Below, piece after piece: positions 1-6,129 of a stretch of 11,296 bases of DNA (its first letter is position 1; the number at the start of each line of letters is the position of its first letter). Below the pieces are notes generated by a model. That model saw only the letters and a list, made by a program, of their open reading frames with translations, searched no databases and had not been told where the DNA came from. The translations under genes and the position numbers were made by a program. The DNA comes from Susulua sp964536195 (GTDB lineage Bacteria; Omnitrophota; Gorgyraeia; Duberdicusellales; 4484-171), in contig CAZHVO010000032.1 of assembly GCA_964536195.1 (NCBI GenBank), forward strand, positions 1-11,296. The letters run 5' to 3'.

Positions 1-633
1 ATATCAGCTTTGGAGGTAGAGAATGCCTTCGGCAGCCAATTAGATTTGATTGTTGATGGCGGTAAGTGCGCTTATTCTCAACCGTCAACAATAGTAGACT
101 TAACCAGTCAGCCCTTTAAAGTCTTAAGAGAAGGGGTAGTTGCCGAGCGAGATATAGTTAAGGCATTTATTAGAAAGAGAATTCTTTTTGTTTGTGCTGG
201 TAATAGTTGCCGTTCTCCTATGGCTCAATTTCTTCTTTATAAATACTTAAAAGAAGTACGGCCTTATTTTGACGAAAGATATGAGATAATTTCCCGAGGG
301 ATATCTGCTCCTCAAGGGTTAAAAGCATCTCCTTCAGTAGTAAGTATTTTAAAAGAGGAGGAAGGCTTAGATGCCAGTGAATTTTACGCTCAGAGATTAG
401 ATAGGTCCACGGTTCTCTCTTCGGATTTAATCTTTTGTATGGAAGATACTCAAATTAAGTATATTTTAGAACTCGAACCTAAGGCTGAAGGCAGAGTATT
501 TAATTTAAAGAAATTTCTTCCGTCGGAAGCTGAAAAAGATATTCCTGATCCGGTCGGTAGGAATTTGGCGGTATACCGAGAGGTGTATTTAATTATAAAA
601 GAGGCTATTTTAGAGTTAAAAGAGTGGCTTTAG
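1..633 (+). CDS. Sua5/YrdC-LMW phosphatase fusion, 5'-truncated by window edge
   Basis: The reading frame is open from base 1, so the true start lies upstream; the TTG at 10 is only the first possible start inside the window. Numbering from that TTG, residues 11-44 are the tail of a Sua5/YrdC (TsaC-type) domain: LDLIVDGG, then PSTIVDLT and LREGVV. This family makes threonylcarbamoyl-AMP for the t6A modification of tRNA. After a linker of about 12 residues, residues 57-207 form a complete low-molecular-weight protein phosphatase. The CX5R loop is C62-A-G-N-S-C-R68 followed by SP, and the general acid is D180 in DPVG. The residue after Asn in the loop is Ser66, where tyrosine phosphatases usually have Ile and Bacillus YwlE (arginine phosphatase) has Thr, so an arginine-phosphatase-like specificity is possible (inference). 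In Bacillus the two activities are neighbouring genes (ywlC, ywlE) ahead of rpiB and glyA, the same order as here. The next gene follows after 16 nt. Confidence 0.9.
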   Translation: MSALEVENAFGSQLDLIVDGGKCAYSQPSTIVDLTSQPFKVLREGVVAERDIVKAFIRKRILFVCAGNSCRSPMAQFLLYKYLKEVRPYFDERYEIISRGISAPQGLKASPSVVSILKEEEGLDASEFYAQRLDRSTVLSSDLIFCMEDTQIKYILELEPKAEGRVFNLKKFLPSEAEKDIPDPVGRNLAVYREVYLIIKEAILELKEWL

Positions 634-638
634 ATAGT

Positions 639-644
639 AGGAGG
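639..644 (+). promoter_or_regulatory. Shine-Dalgarno site for rpiB
   Basis: AGGAGG lies 5 nt before a GTG codon at 650. It supports this non-ATG start, which also gives the canonical RpiB N-terminus MKIGIATDHRG. Confidence 0.75.
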
Positions 645-649
645 AGAGA

Positions 650-1099
650 GTGAAGATAGGTATTGCAACTGATCATCGAGGGTTTAAATTAAAGAATACT
701 CTGGTAAAATACCTTACAGAGAAAGAGTATGAGGTTGTTGATTTTGGAACTTATTCCAAAGATCCTTGCGACTATCCTGACTATGCCTATGCGGCTAGTG
801 AGGCTGTAAGAAACAAAAAAGTTGATAGGGCAATTATTATTTGCTATACCGGAATTGGCAGTTGTATCGTTGCCAATAAGGTAAAAGGAGTAAGGGCTGC
901 TTTAGTTTATAGTTTAAACAGTGCCCGTATGTCCCGCAGACATAATAATAGTAATGTTTTAGTCTTGCCTTCTTCTCTTTTTAAGGTTGACTATACTAAG
1001 AAGATAATTTCAGGTTGGCTTAAGGAGGATTTTGAAGGTGGCCGGCACGCTCGTAGGCTTAAGAAGATAAGAGAAATAGAGGAGAGAGAAGATGTTTGA
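650..1099 (+). CDS. rpiB: Ribose-5-phosphate isomerase B (RpiB/LacAB family)
   Basis: This cytosolic enzyme of the non-oxidative pentose phosphate pathway interconverts ribose-5-phosphate and ribulose-5-phosphate. Its 149 residues are normal for the family. The N-terminal IATDHRGF motif carries D8 and H9. The catalytic Cys is C65 in CYTGIG, with T67, followed by the conserved ANKVKGVRAAL. H98 lies in SRRHNNSN, and the phosphate-binding arginines are R132 and R136 in FEGGRHARR. Two family motifs differ: the usual CGTG is CYTG (Tyr66 for Gly), and the Gly-x-Arg usually found after the NVL-strand is Pro-Ser-Ser (107-109). The main catalytic and phosphate-binding residues remain, so an active sugar-phosphate isomerase is likely, but a related substrate cannot be excluded. 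The start is GTG with a good Shine-Dalgarno. The 3' end overlaps glyA by 8 nt, pointing to co-transcription and translational coupling. Confidence 0.92.
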   Translation: MKIGIATDHRGFKLKNTLVKYLTEKEYEVVDFGTYSKDPCDYPDYAYAASEAVRNKKVDRAIIICYTGIGSCIVANKVKGVRAALVYSLNSARMSRRHNNSNVLVLPSSLFKVDYTKKIISGWLKEDFEGGRHARRLKKIREIEEREDV

Positions 1100-2330
1100 A
1101 GAATTAAAACAACAGGATATTCAAGTCTACAATAGTATGATTAGTGAGCTTAAGCGCCAGAGAGAGCATTTAGAGTTGATTGCTAGTGAGAATTTTGCTC
1201 CCCAAGCCGTATTAGAAGCTCAGGGTACAGTATTAACCAATAAGTATGCTGAAGGATATCCTAAAGCTCGTTGGTATGGAGGGTGTGAGTTTGTAGATGA
1301 AGCTGAAGATTTAGCTATTGCCCGGGTTAAGCAATTGTTCGGTGCTGAATATGCTAATGTTCAACCCCACTCAGGAACTCAGGCTAATATGGCAGTAATG
1401 ATGGCGGTTTTAGAGCCCCAAGATACAATTTTAGCTATGGATTTAGCCTGTGGAGGGCATCTTTCCCATGGCCATCCCTTAAATTTTAGTGGTAAGTTTT
1501 ATAATATAATTACTTATGGGGTTGATAAAGATACTGAGTGTATAGATTGTGATCAGGTAGAGAAGTTGGCTCTAGAGCATAAACCAAAGATGATTCTTGC
1601 CGGAGCATCAGCTTACTCTCGGATAATTGATTTTAAGCGTTTTAGAAAAATAGCTGATAAGGTTGGTGCCTATCTCTTAGTAGATATGGCTCACTTTGCC
1701 GGGTTAGTTGCAGCTAAGATATATCCTAATCCTTGTGAGTATGCTGAACTTGTGACTTCTACTACTCATAAAACCTTGCGTGGGCCAAGGGGCGGTTTTA
1801 TTTTAGCTAAGAAAGAGTTCGCTAAGAAGATTAATACCGCAGTCTTTCCGGGAGTTCAAGGCGGGCCGCTAATGCATATTATTGCAGCTAAAGCTGTTGC
1901 TTTTGGTTTGGCTTTAAAAGATGAGTTTGTTTGCTACCAGAAGCAGGTAGTTAGCAATGCCCAATGTTTTGCTAAGGCCCTTGAGAACAAAGGTTATCGT
2001 ATAGTTAGCGGTGGCACAGATAGTCATCTTTTTCTTGTCGATTTAAGGCCAAAGGATATTAGCGGCAAGGAGGCAACAGCAGTCTTAGGAGAAGCTAATA
2101 TTACTGTGAATAAGAATCTTATTCCTTTTGACTCTAAACCGCCAGCAGTAGCCAGTGGAATTCGTATTGGGACTCCAGCTATTACTACTCGAGGAGTTAA
2201 GGTTGCTGATACAGAGAGAATTGCTGAATTTATCGATAAGGGCCTAAGCAATAAGGATAATCCCCAGGAGCTTGCGAAAATAAAAGAAGAAGTAGTTAAA
2301 TTTACAAAGAAATTTCCTCTTTACGAATAG
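1092..2330 (+). CDS. glyA: Serine hydroxymethyltransferase
   Basis: This PLP enzyme converts serine and tetrahydrofolate to glycine and 5,10-methylene-tetrahydrofolate, the main one-carbon source for thymidylate, purines and methionine. Its 412 residues match bacterial GlyA. Visible motifs are LIASENF (29-35), NKYAEGYP (50-57), the GGCEFVD segment near 63-69, the cofactor-contacting QPHSGTQAN (91-99), LVDMAHFAGL, and the PLP-binding lysine K227 in TTHKTLRGPRGG. FPGVQGGP follows near residue 254. The usual RYYGG reads RWYGG here, a conservative change. The ATG at 1092 overlaps the end of rpiB and has GAGGAG (1079-1084) seven bases upstream. The stop overlaps the Shine-Dalgarno of the dCMP deaminase gene, so the genes probably form one transcript. 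Its product and dUMP from the next gene are the two substrates of thymidylate synthase. Confidence 0.97.
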   Translation: MFEELKQQDIQVYNSMISELKRQREHLELIASENFAPQAVLEAQGTVLTNKYAEGYPKARWYGGCEFVDEAEDLAIARVKQLFGAEYANVQPHSGTQANMAVMMAVLEPQDTILAMDLACGGHLSHGHPLNFSGKFYNIITYGVDKDTECIDCDQVEKLALEHKPKMILAGASAYSRIIDFKRFRKIADKVGAYLLVDMAHFAGLVAAKIYPNPCEYAELVTSTTHKTLRGPRGGFILAKKEFAKKINTAVFPGVQGGPLMHIIAAKAVAFGLALKDEFVCYQKQVVSNAQCFAKALENKGYRIVSGGTDSHLFLVDLRPKDISGKEATAVLGEANITVNKNLIPFDSKPPAVASGIRIGTPAITTRGVKVADTERIAEFIDKGLSNKDNPQELAKIKEEVVKFTKKFPLYE

Positions 2331-2339
2331 GAGAGCTAA

Positions 2340-2843
2340 ATGCCGTTAAAAGAGAAGAATAATAAAGTTAAGGTTGTGAAAAAAAATATCAGACCAAGTT
2401 GGGACGAATACTTTATGAGAGCTGTTTTTTTGGTTTGTGAGCGTTCAACTTGTTTGCGTAGAAGAGTAGGGGCAGTATTAGTTAAAGATAAGCAGATTTT
2501 AGCTACTGGCTACAATGGAGCGCCTAAAGATATTCCTCATTGTGAGAGTACTGGGTGTCTGCGGGAGGAGTTAGGTGTTCCTTCTGGCCAACGTCATGAA
2601 ATATGTCGCGGTCTTCATGCTGAACAGAATGTTATTTTGCAGGCGGCTTCTTTTGGTGTATCTACCAGGGGAAGCACTCTTTATGTAACTAGTACCCCTT
2701 GCAGTATTTGCGCTAAAATGATCATAAACGCTGGTATTGAAGAAGTGGTTGTTGAGAGTGAATATCCCGATAAAATGGCAATTGAGTTTTTAAAGGAAGC
2801 TGGAGTGATTGTAAGAAAAATTAGTCTTAAAGGTGATTTATGA
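2340..2843 (+). CDS. dCMP deaminase (ComEB-type)
   Basis: This zinc-dependent cytidine/deoxycytidylate deaminase converts dCMP to dUMP for dTMP synthesis. The family core begins at RPSWDEYFM (18-26) and includes VGAVLVKD and GYNGAP (57-62). The zinc site is H93-A-E95 plus P120-C121-S-I-C124, with E95 as the catalytic proton shuttle. A Cys/His-rich stretch at 67-92 (HCESTGC and a later C89) matches the extra zinc-binding insert of the ComEB/dCMP deaminase branch. Residues 1-17 are a lysine-rich extension not needed by the core. The ATG at 2340 is kept because AGGAG (2329-2333) sits 6 nt upstream and no later ATG precedes the core. The 3' end overlaps nrdR by 4 nt (ATGA). Placement between glyA and nrdR fits a DNA-precursor role. 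Some members prefer other deoxynucleotides, so the exact substrate is family-level inference. Confidence 0.93.
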   Translation: MPLKEKNNKVKVVKKNIRPSWDEYFMRAVFLVCERSTCLRRRVGAVLVKDKQILATGYNGAPKDIPHCESTGCLREELGVPSGQRHEICRGLHAEQNVILQAASFGVSTRGSTLYVTSTPCSICAKMIINAGIEEVVVESEYPDKMAIEFLKEAGVIVRKISLKGDL

Positions 2844-3301
2844 AGTGTCCTTTTTGCAATAGTAATGAGAATAAAGTTACTGATTCCCGAGAGACTTCTG
2901 AAGGCGTAGCCATAAGGAGAAGGAGAGAGTGCATAGATTGTGGCAAGAGATTTACTACTTATGAGTATGTTGAGAAGACTCCTTTAATGGTAATTAAAAA
3001 GGATGGTCGGCGCGAACCATTTAACCACCAGAAGATATTAACTGGCTTGCTGAAAGCTTGCGAGAAGAGGCCGATAAGCGTAGAAGCTTTAGAAATAATA
3101 GCTAATAAGATTGAAGGAGAATTGCAGAAGAAATTCGAGCAAGAACTGGAGTCACACTACATCGGAGAGATGGTTATGGAGAAATTAGCTGGTCTAGATG
3201 ACGTTGCTTATGTGAGATTTGCTTCGGTTTATAGGCAATTTAAGGATATCAATCAATTTATGCACGAATTAAAAGATGTTTTCAATAAACGAGTGAAATG
3301 A
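2840..3301 (+). CDS. nrdR: Transcriptional repressor NrdR
   Basis: NrdR senses ATP and dATP and represses ribonucleotide reductase operons by binding NrdR boxes. The 153 residues match the family closely. A zinc ribbon at 1-35 has C3-P-F-C6 and C31-I-D-C34, with the conserved TDSRET and RRRREC between them and GKRFTTYE after it. An ATP-cone follows from about residue 46, beginning LMVIKKDGRREPFN, with the later YVRFASVYRQF motif near 125-135. The start is an ATGA overlap with the deaminase gene, with AAAGGTGA (2829-2836) as ribosome-binding site; this puts the first zinc Cys at residue 3, as is usual. No nrd gene lies in the window, so its targets are elsewhere, and I could not see a convincing NrdR box nearby. 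The end overlaps the next gene by 4 nt. Confidence 0.97.
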   Translation: MKCPFCNSNENKVTDSRETSEGVAIRRRRECIDCGKRFTTYEYVEKTPLMVIKKDGRREPFNHQKILTGLLKACEKRPISVEALEIIANKIEGELQKKFEQELESHYIGEMVMEKLAGLDDVAYVRFASVYRQFKDINQFMHELKDVFNKRVK

Positions 3302-3690
3302 TAGAGGTAGAGCTTTCAAGAATCATCATTGATGAACAGAAGAAAGAACAAGTCATCGTCTTAAAGGAGAAGGAAGGCACTCGACTTCTGCCTATTGTTA
3401 TTGGAATCGGAGAAGCTACAGCCATAAAGATGAAGCTTGGTGGCTTCACCCCCCAGAGACCTTTAACCCATGATTTAATCGTGGCAATTATAGCAAACCT
3501 AAAGGTTACCTTAGAAAGAGTAGTTATTGATGATCTAATTGATGGGACTTTTCATGCAAAGCTCTACTTTAAAAATGACGAAAAAGAGCCTAAAGTGGTT
3601 GATGCTCGTCCTTCAGATAGTATCGCTCTAGCTGTAAGGAGTAAATCTCCTATCTTTGTAGAAGAAGGAGTCTTGGAAAAATTATCTTAA
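3298..3690 (+). CDS. Bifunctional nuclease family protein (DUF151/BFN)
   Basis: A 130-residue single-domain DUF151 protein. Members have been described as bifunctional nucleases acting on RNA and DNA; the role in bacteria is poorly defined. The family signatures are all present: LLPIVIGIGEATAI (30-43), QRPLTHDL (53-60), DDLIDGTFHAKLYF (78-91) and DARPSDSIALAVR (102-114). The C-terminal UVR-like extension found in some homologues is absent. The ATG at 3298 overlaps the nrdR stop (ATGA). No strong Shine-Dalgarno precedes it, so translation is probably coupled to nrdR. It looks like the last gene of the tight rpiB-to-BFN group, because a 39-nt gap follows. Family assignment is secure; biochemical function is inferred from the family. 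Confidence 0.93.
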   Translation: MIEVELSRIIIDEQKKEQVIVLKEKEGTRLLPIVIGIGEATAIKMKLGGFTPQRPLTHDLIVAIIANLKVTLERVVIDDLIDGTFHAKLYFKNDEKEPKVVDARPSDSIALAVRSKSPIFVEEGVLEKLS

Positions 3691-3729
3691 GCGCGAAAGA
3701 GAAAATTATATCTTTATACAGATCAATAC

Positions 3730-5166
3730 TTGCCAATGTTTTCTACCCTTTTAAAAAAAGTTCCTTACCTTTCTGCAATCTCTCATATTGCCCAAAGCCG
3801 TAATCTCGGTATTTGGCTAGTAGGCGGAGTCTTACGCGATAGTTATCTTAAACGAAAAAAAGAATTAGTAGATTTTGATTTCTGCGTCGAAAGGGAAACC
3901 CTAGCCGTGGCAAAGGAATTTGCCAAGAGTATTTCCTCTAAAGTTATTATTCTTGATAAAAATCAGAAGTCCTATCGGGTAGCCTTAAGGAAAGAGGGTA
4001 GGATCTACACTTATGACTTTACTGTTATGCGTGGGAAAAATCTAGAAGAGGATTTAGCTTTAAGGGACTTTACTATTAATACCTTAACTATTTCTTTATT
4101 AGAGAAGAAGCCAAAGCTTATTGATCATTTTCAGGCTTGTAAAGATATGAAGGCCAAGGTAATTAAGGTAGTCAAAGATGAGGTTATACCTCAAGATCCT
4201 TTAAGAATTTTGCGAGGTTTTTCATTTGTTGCTAATTATGATTTCCGGATTTCTGCTAAGACTTTAAAATTAATGGTTAAGCATAAAAGTTTAATCAAAG
4301 GACTTTCAAAAGAGAGAATAAACGAAGAGTTATTTAAAATACTTACTTCCAATAATTCTTATAAGGTTATTAAAGTAATGGATAAGCTAAAGATAATTGA
4401 TCAGTTTATTCCTGAAATTATAAAGATGCGCGGTGTTCATCAGGGAGCATACCATCACCTTAATGTTTGGGATCATTCCCTGGAGACCTTGCGACAATTT
4501 GAACTTTTTTTTTCTACGAGTTTAGTAAAAAACAAAGAGATCGTAGCTTATCTTAACGAGGAATTTGCTGGTCAGAGAAGAAGAACCCAGATCATAAAGT
4601 TAGCCTGTCTCTTACATGATATTGGTAAACCTAAAGCCAAGAAGAAGCTGGATAAGAAGACTATTTTTCATACTCATGAGAAAATAGGCCGGGATCTGGC
4701 TGAGGGAATAGCTGATAATCTACGTTTGTCTTTACGCGAGAAGAGTACCTTAATGAAGTTAATCTTCTGGCATCTTCGACCAGGTTATTTAGCCGATCAG
4801 ATTAATCCAACACAGCGGGCAATTTACCGGTTTTTTCGGGATACTCAAGAAGAAGGAGTAGCTGTCATACTTCTCTCATTCTCAGATTGGCGGGCTACTC
4901 GTGGACCTCTTACTGATGCTAGAAAAAGGAAACACCATGAGGTAGTCATGTTAGATTTAGTGGATAAGTACTTTGTTGATAAGAAGAAGAGGCCTTTGCC
5001 GAGAATAATAGATGGACATAGCATTATGAGTAAGTTTAAAATTCCATCTGGTCCTTTGGTAGGGGTAATTTTACAAAAGATAAAAGAGGAGCAGGCCTTA
5101 GGCAAGATTTCCACGAGGCAAGAGGCCTTAAGAAGAGCAAAAGAGATTATAAGTAAAGCCTCTTAA
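3730..5166 (+). CDS. cca: CCA tRNA nucleotidyltransferase, class II, with HD domain
   Basis: Adds or repairs the 3' CCA end of tRNAs. Residues 28-51 hold the nucleotidyltransferase signature: LVGGVLRD, then D48-F-D50 as metal-binding carboxylates. LRDFTINTL lies near 115-123. DPLRILRGF near 157 is the nucleobase-selecting motif, in which the residue before Asp is Gln where many homologues have Glu. SKERINEELFKIL follows. An HD-type domain starts near 240 (HHLNVWDHSLE, H249; LLHDIGKP, H296-D297), so phosphohydrolase activity is possible, as reported for some HD-containing CCA enzymes. The C-terminus has DGHSIMSKFKIPSGP. The start is uncertain: TTG 3730 and ATG 3736 are both possible, neither has a clear Shine-Dalgarno, and the frame is open back to the stop of the previous gene. 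A poly(A) polymerase paralogue is less likely but not excluded by sequence alone. A run of nine T at 4505-4513 lies in a variable loop. Confidence 0.9.
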   Translation: MPMFSTLLKKVPYLSAISHIAQSRNLGIWLVGGVLRDSYLKRKKELVDFDFCVERETLAVAKEFAKSISSKVIILDKNQKSYRVALRKEGRIYTYDFTVMRGKNLEEDLALRDFTINTLTISLLEKKPKLIDHFQACKDMKAKVIKVVKDEVIPQDPLRILRGFSFVANYDFRISAKTLKLMVKHKSLIKGLSKERINEELFKILTSNNSYKVIKVMDKLKIIDQFIPEIIKMRGVHQGAYHHLNVWDHSLETLRQFELFFSTSLVKNKEIVAYLNEEFAGQRRRTQIIKLACLLHDIGKPKAKKKLDKKTIFHTHEKIGRDLAEGIADNLRLSLREKSTLMKLIFWHLRPGYLADQINPTQRAIYRFFRDTQEEGVAVILLSFSDWRATRGPLTDARKRKHHEVVMLDLVDKYFVDKKKRPLPRIIDGHSIMSKFKIPSGPLVGVILQKIKEEQALGKISTRQEALRRAKEIISKAS

Positions 5167-5176
5167 GAGGCAGGGG

Positions 5177-5188
5177 TAGGAGTAGGAG
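5177..5188 (+). promoter_or_regulatory. Duplicated Shine-Dalgarno-like site for the macro-NUDIX gene
   Basis: TAGGAG occurs twice in tandem. The second copy contains AGGAG (5184-5188) 5 nt before the ATG at 5194 and fixes that start. The upstream copy is too far away to be the main site and may be chance or an auxiliary site. Confidence 0.6.
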
Positions 5189-5193
5189 CATTT

Positions 5194-6129
5194 ATGAGAC
5201 TAAACAATACTGATATTCTGATAGTTAAGGGTGATATTACTGAAAGTTTTACCGAGGCTATAGTAAATGCTGCTAATAATGAATTTCGTATGGGCGGAGG
5301 TGTGGCTGGAGCAATTAAGAAAGCTGGCGGTAAGATAATTGAAAAGGAAGCTATGAGTAAGGGTCCGGTTAATGTTGGAGAAGCAATTATAACCTCAGCC
5401 GGGAGTTTAAAAGCTAAATATGTAGTCCATGCGGCTACAATGAAGATGGATTTTAAGACCGATCAAGAAATTATACGCAGAGCTACTCATTCTTCCTTAA
5501 TTTGTGCTCAGGAAAATAAGCTTAACTCAATTGCTCTCTGTGCCCTAGGTTGCGGGGTGGGAAAGTTTAGTTTCCAAGCTTGCTCAAAGATAATGGCTCA
5601 GGAGGTTTTTAAATACCTTTGGCAGATAAAAGAACCAACCTTAAAGAAAATAATATTTGTTTTAAATTCTGATAAAGCTTTTGGAGTTTTCCAGGAGAAT
5701 GTAATTAGTTATCTTGAATATGTAAGCAAGAAGATAAGTGATGGTCCTTTTCTTACTGTAGATGGGATAATTGAGTATGATGGTGGAATCGTGATGATTG
5801 AACGCAGTAACCCTCCCTTAGGTTGGGCTTTACCGGGAGGATTTGTTGATTATGGCGAGAGTGTTGAGGAAGCAGTAGCCAGGGAGATTAAAGAAGAGAC
5901 TAGCCTTGATTTCCTAAATTTCAAGCAGTTTAAAGTTTACTCTCAAGGGAATAGAGATCCCCGTTTTCATACCGCTTCAGTTGTATTTATTGGTGAAGGC
6001 AAGGGGAACCTAAGGGCAGACTCTGATGCTAAGGCAGCAGCGGTTTTTAAATTAGATTCCTTGCCTGAGGAAATAGCCTTTGATCACCGTAAGGTAATAG
6101 AAGATTATATTCAATCCAGGACAAAGTAA
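5194..6129 (+). CDS. Macro domain-NUDIX hydrolase fusion, probable ADP-ribose metabolism
   Basis: Two catalytic-looking domains in 311 residues. Residues 1-175 are a macro domain, the fold that binds ADP-ribose and often removes it from proteins or O-acetyl-ADP-ribose: GDIT (13-16), IVNAANN (23-29), GGGVAGAI (34-41), VGEAIITSAG (61-70) and ALGCGVGKF (117-125). The position that is Asp in MacroD-type GGGVDG is Ala38, closer to the archaeal Af1521-like pattern. Residues 185-305 are a NUDIX hydrolase with a nearly canonical box at 216-238 (G216, E222, R230-E231, E234-E235); the final Gly is Ser237. The downstream NRDPRFHTASVVF (253-265) resembles the COG1051 ADP-ribose pyrophosphatase group. The likely role (inference) is release or binding of ADP-ribose followed by cleavage to AMP and ribose-5-phosphate. 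The stop abuts the recG ATG. No partner ADP-ribosyltransferase is visible. Confidence 0.88.
   Translation: MRLNNTDILIVKGDITESFTEAIVNAANNEFRMGGGVAGAIKKAGGKIIEKEAMSKGPVNVGEAIITSAGSLKAKYVVHAATMKMDFKTDQEIIRRATHSSLICAQENKLNSIALCALGCGVGKFSFQACSKIMAQEVFKYLWQIKEPTLKKIIFVLNSDKAFGVFQENVISYLEYVSKKISDGPFLTVDGIIEYDGGIVMIERSNPPLGWALPGGFVDYGESVEEAVAREIKEETSLDFLNFKQFKVYSQGNRDPRFHTASVVFIGEGKGNLRADSDAKAAAVFKLDSLPEEIAFDHRKVIEDYIQSRTK

Noticed and set aside
2024..2251. Open frame on the minus strand inside glyA; similar minus-strand frames occur inside cca (4845-5114), recG (7105-7293) and plsX (10264-10680, 10750-11055).
   Set aside because: All lie wholly inside well-supported + strand genes, have no recognisable domains and look like shadows of the coding frame.
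3673..3720. TTGGAA (3673-3678) and TATACA (3715-3720) as a promoter for cca.
   Set aside because: The spacing is 36 nt, about twice what a sigma-70 promoter needs, and no better -35 box lies at the right distance.
4505..4513. Run of nine T in cca as a phase-variation or transcript-slippage site.
   Set aside because: The frame is intact through it, it encodes a plausible FF-containing loop, and a single homopolymer in AT-rich DNA is weak evidence.
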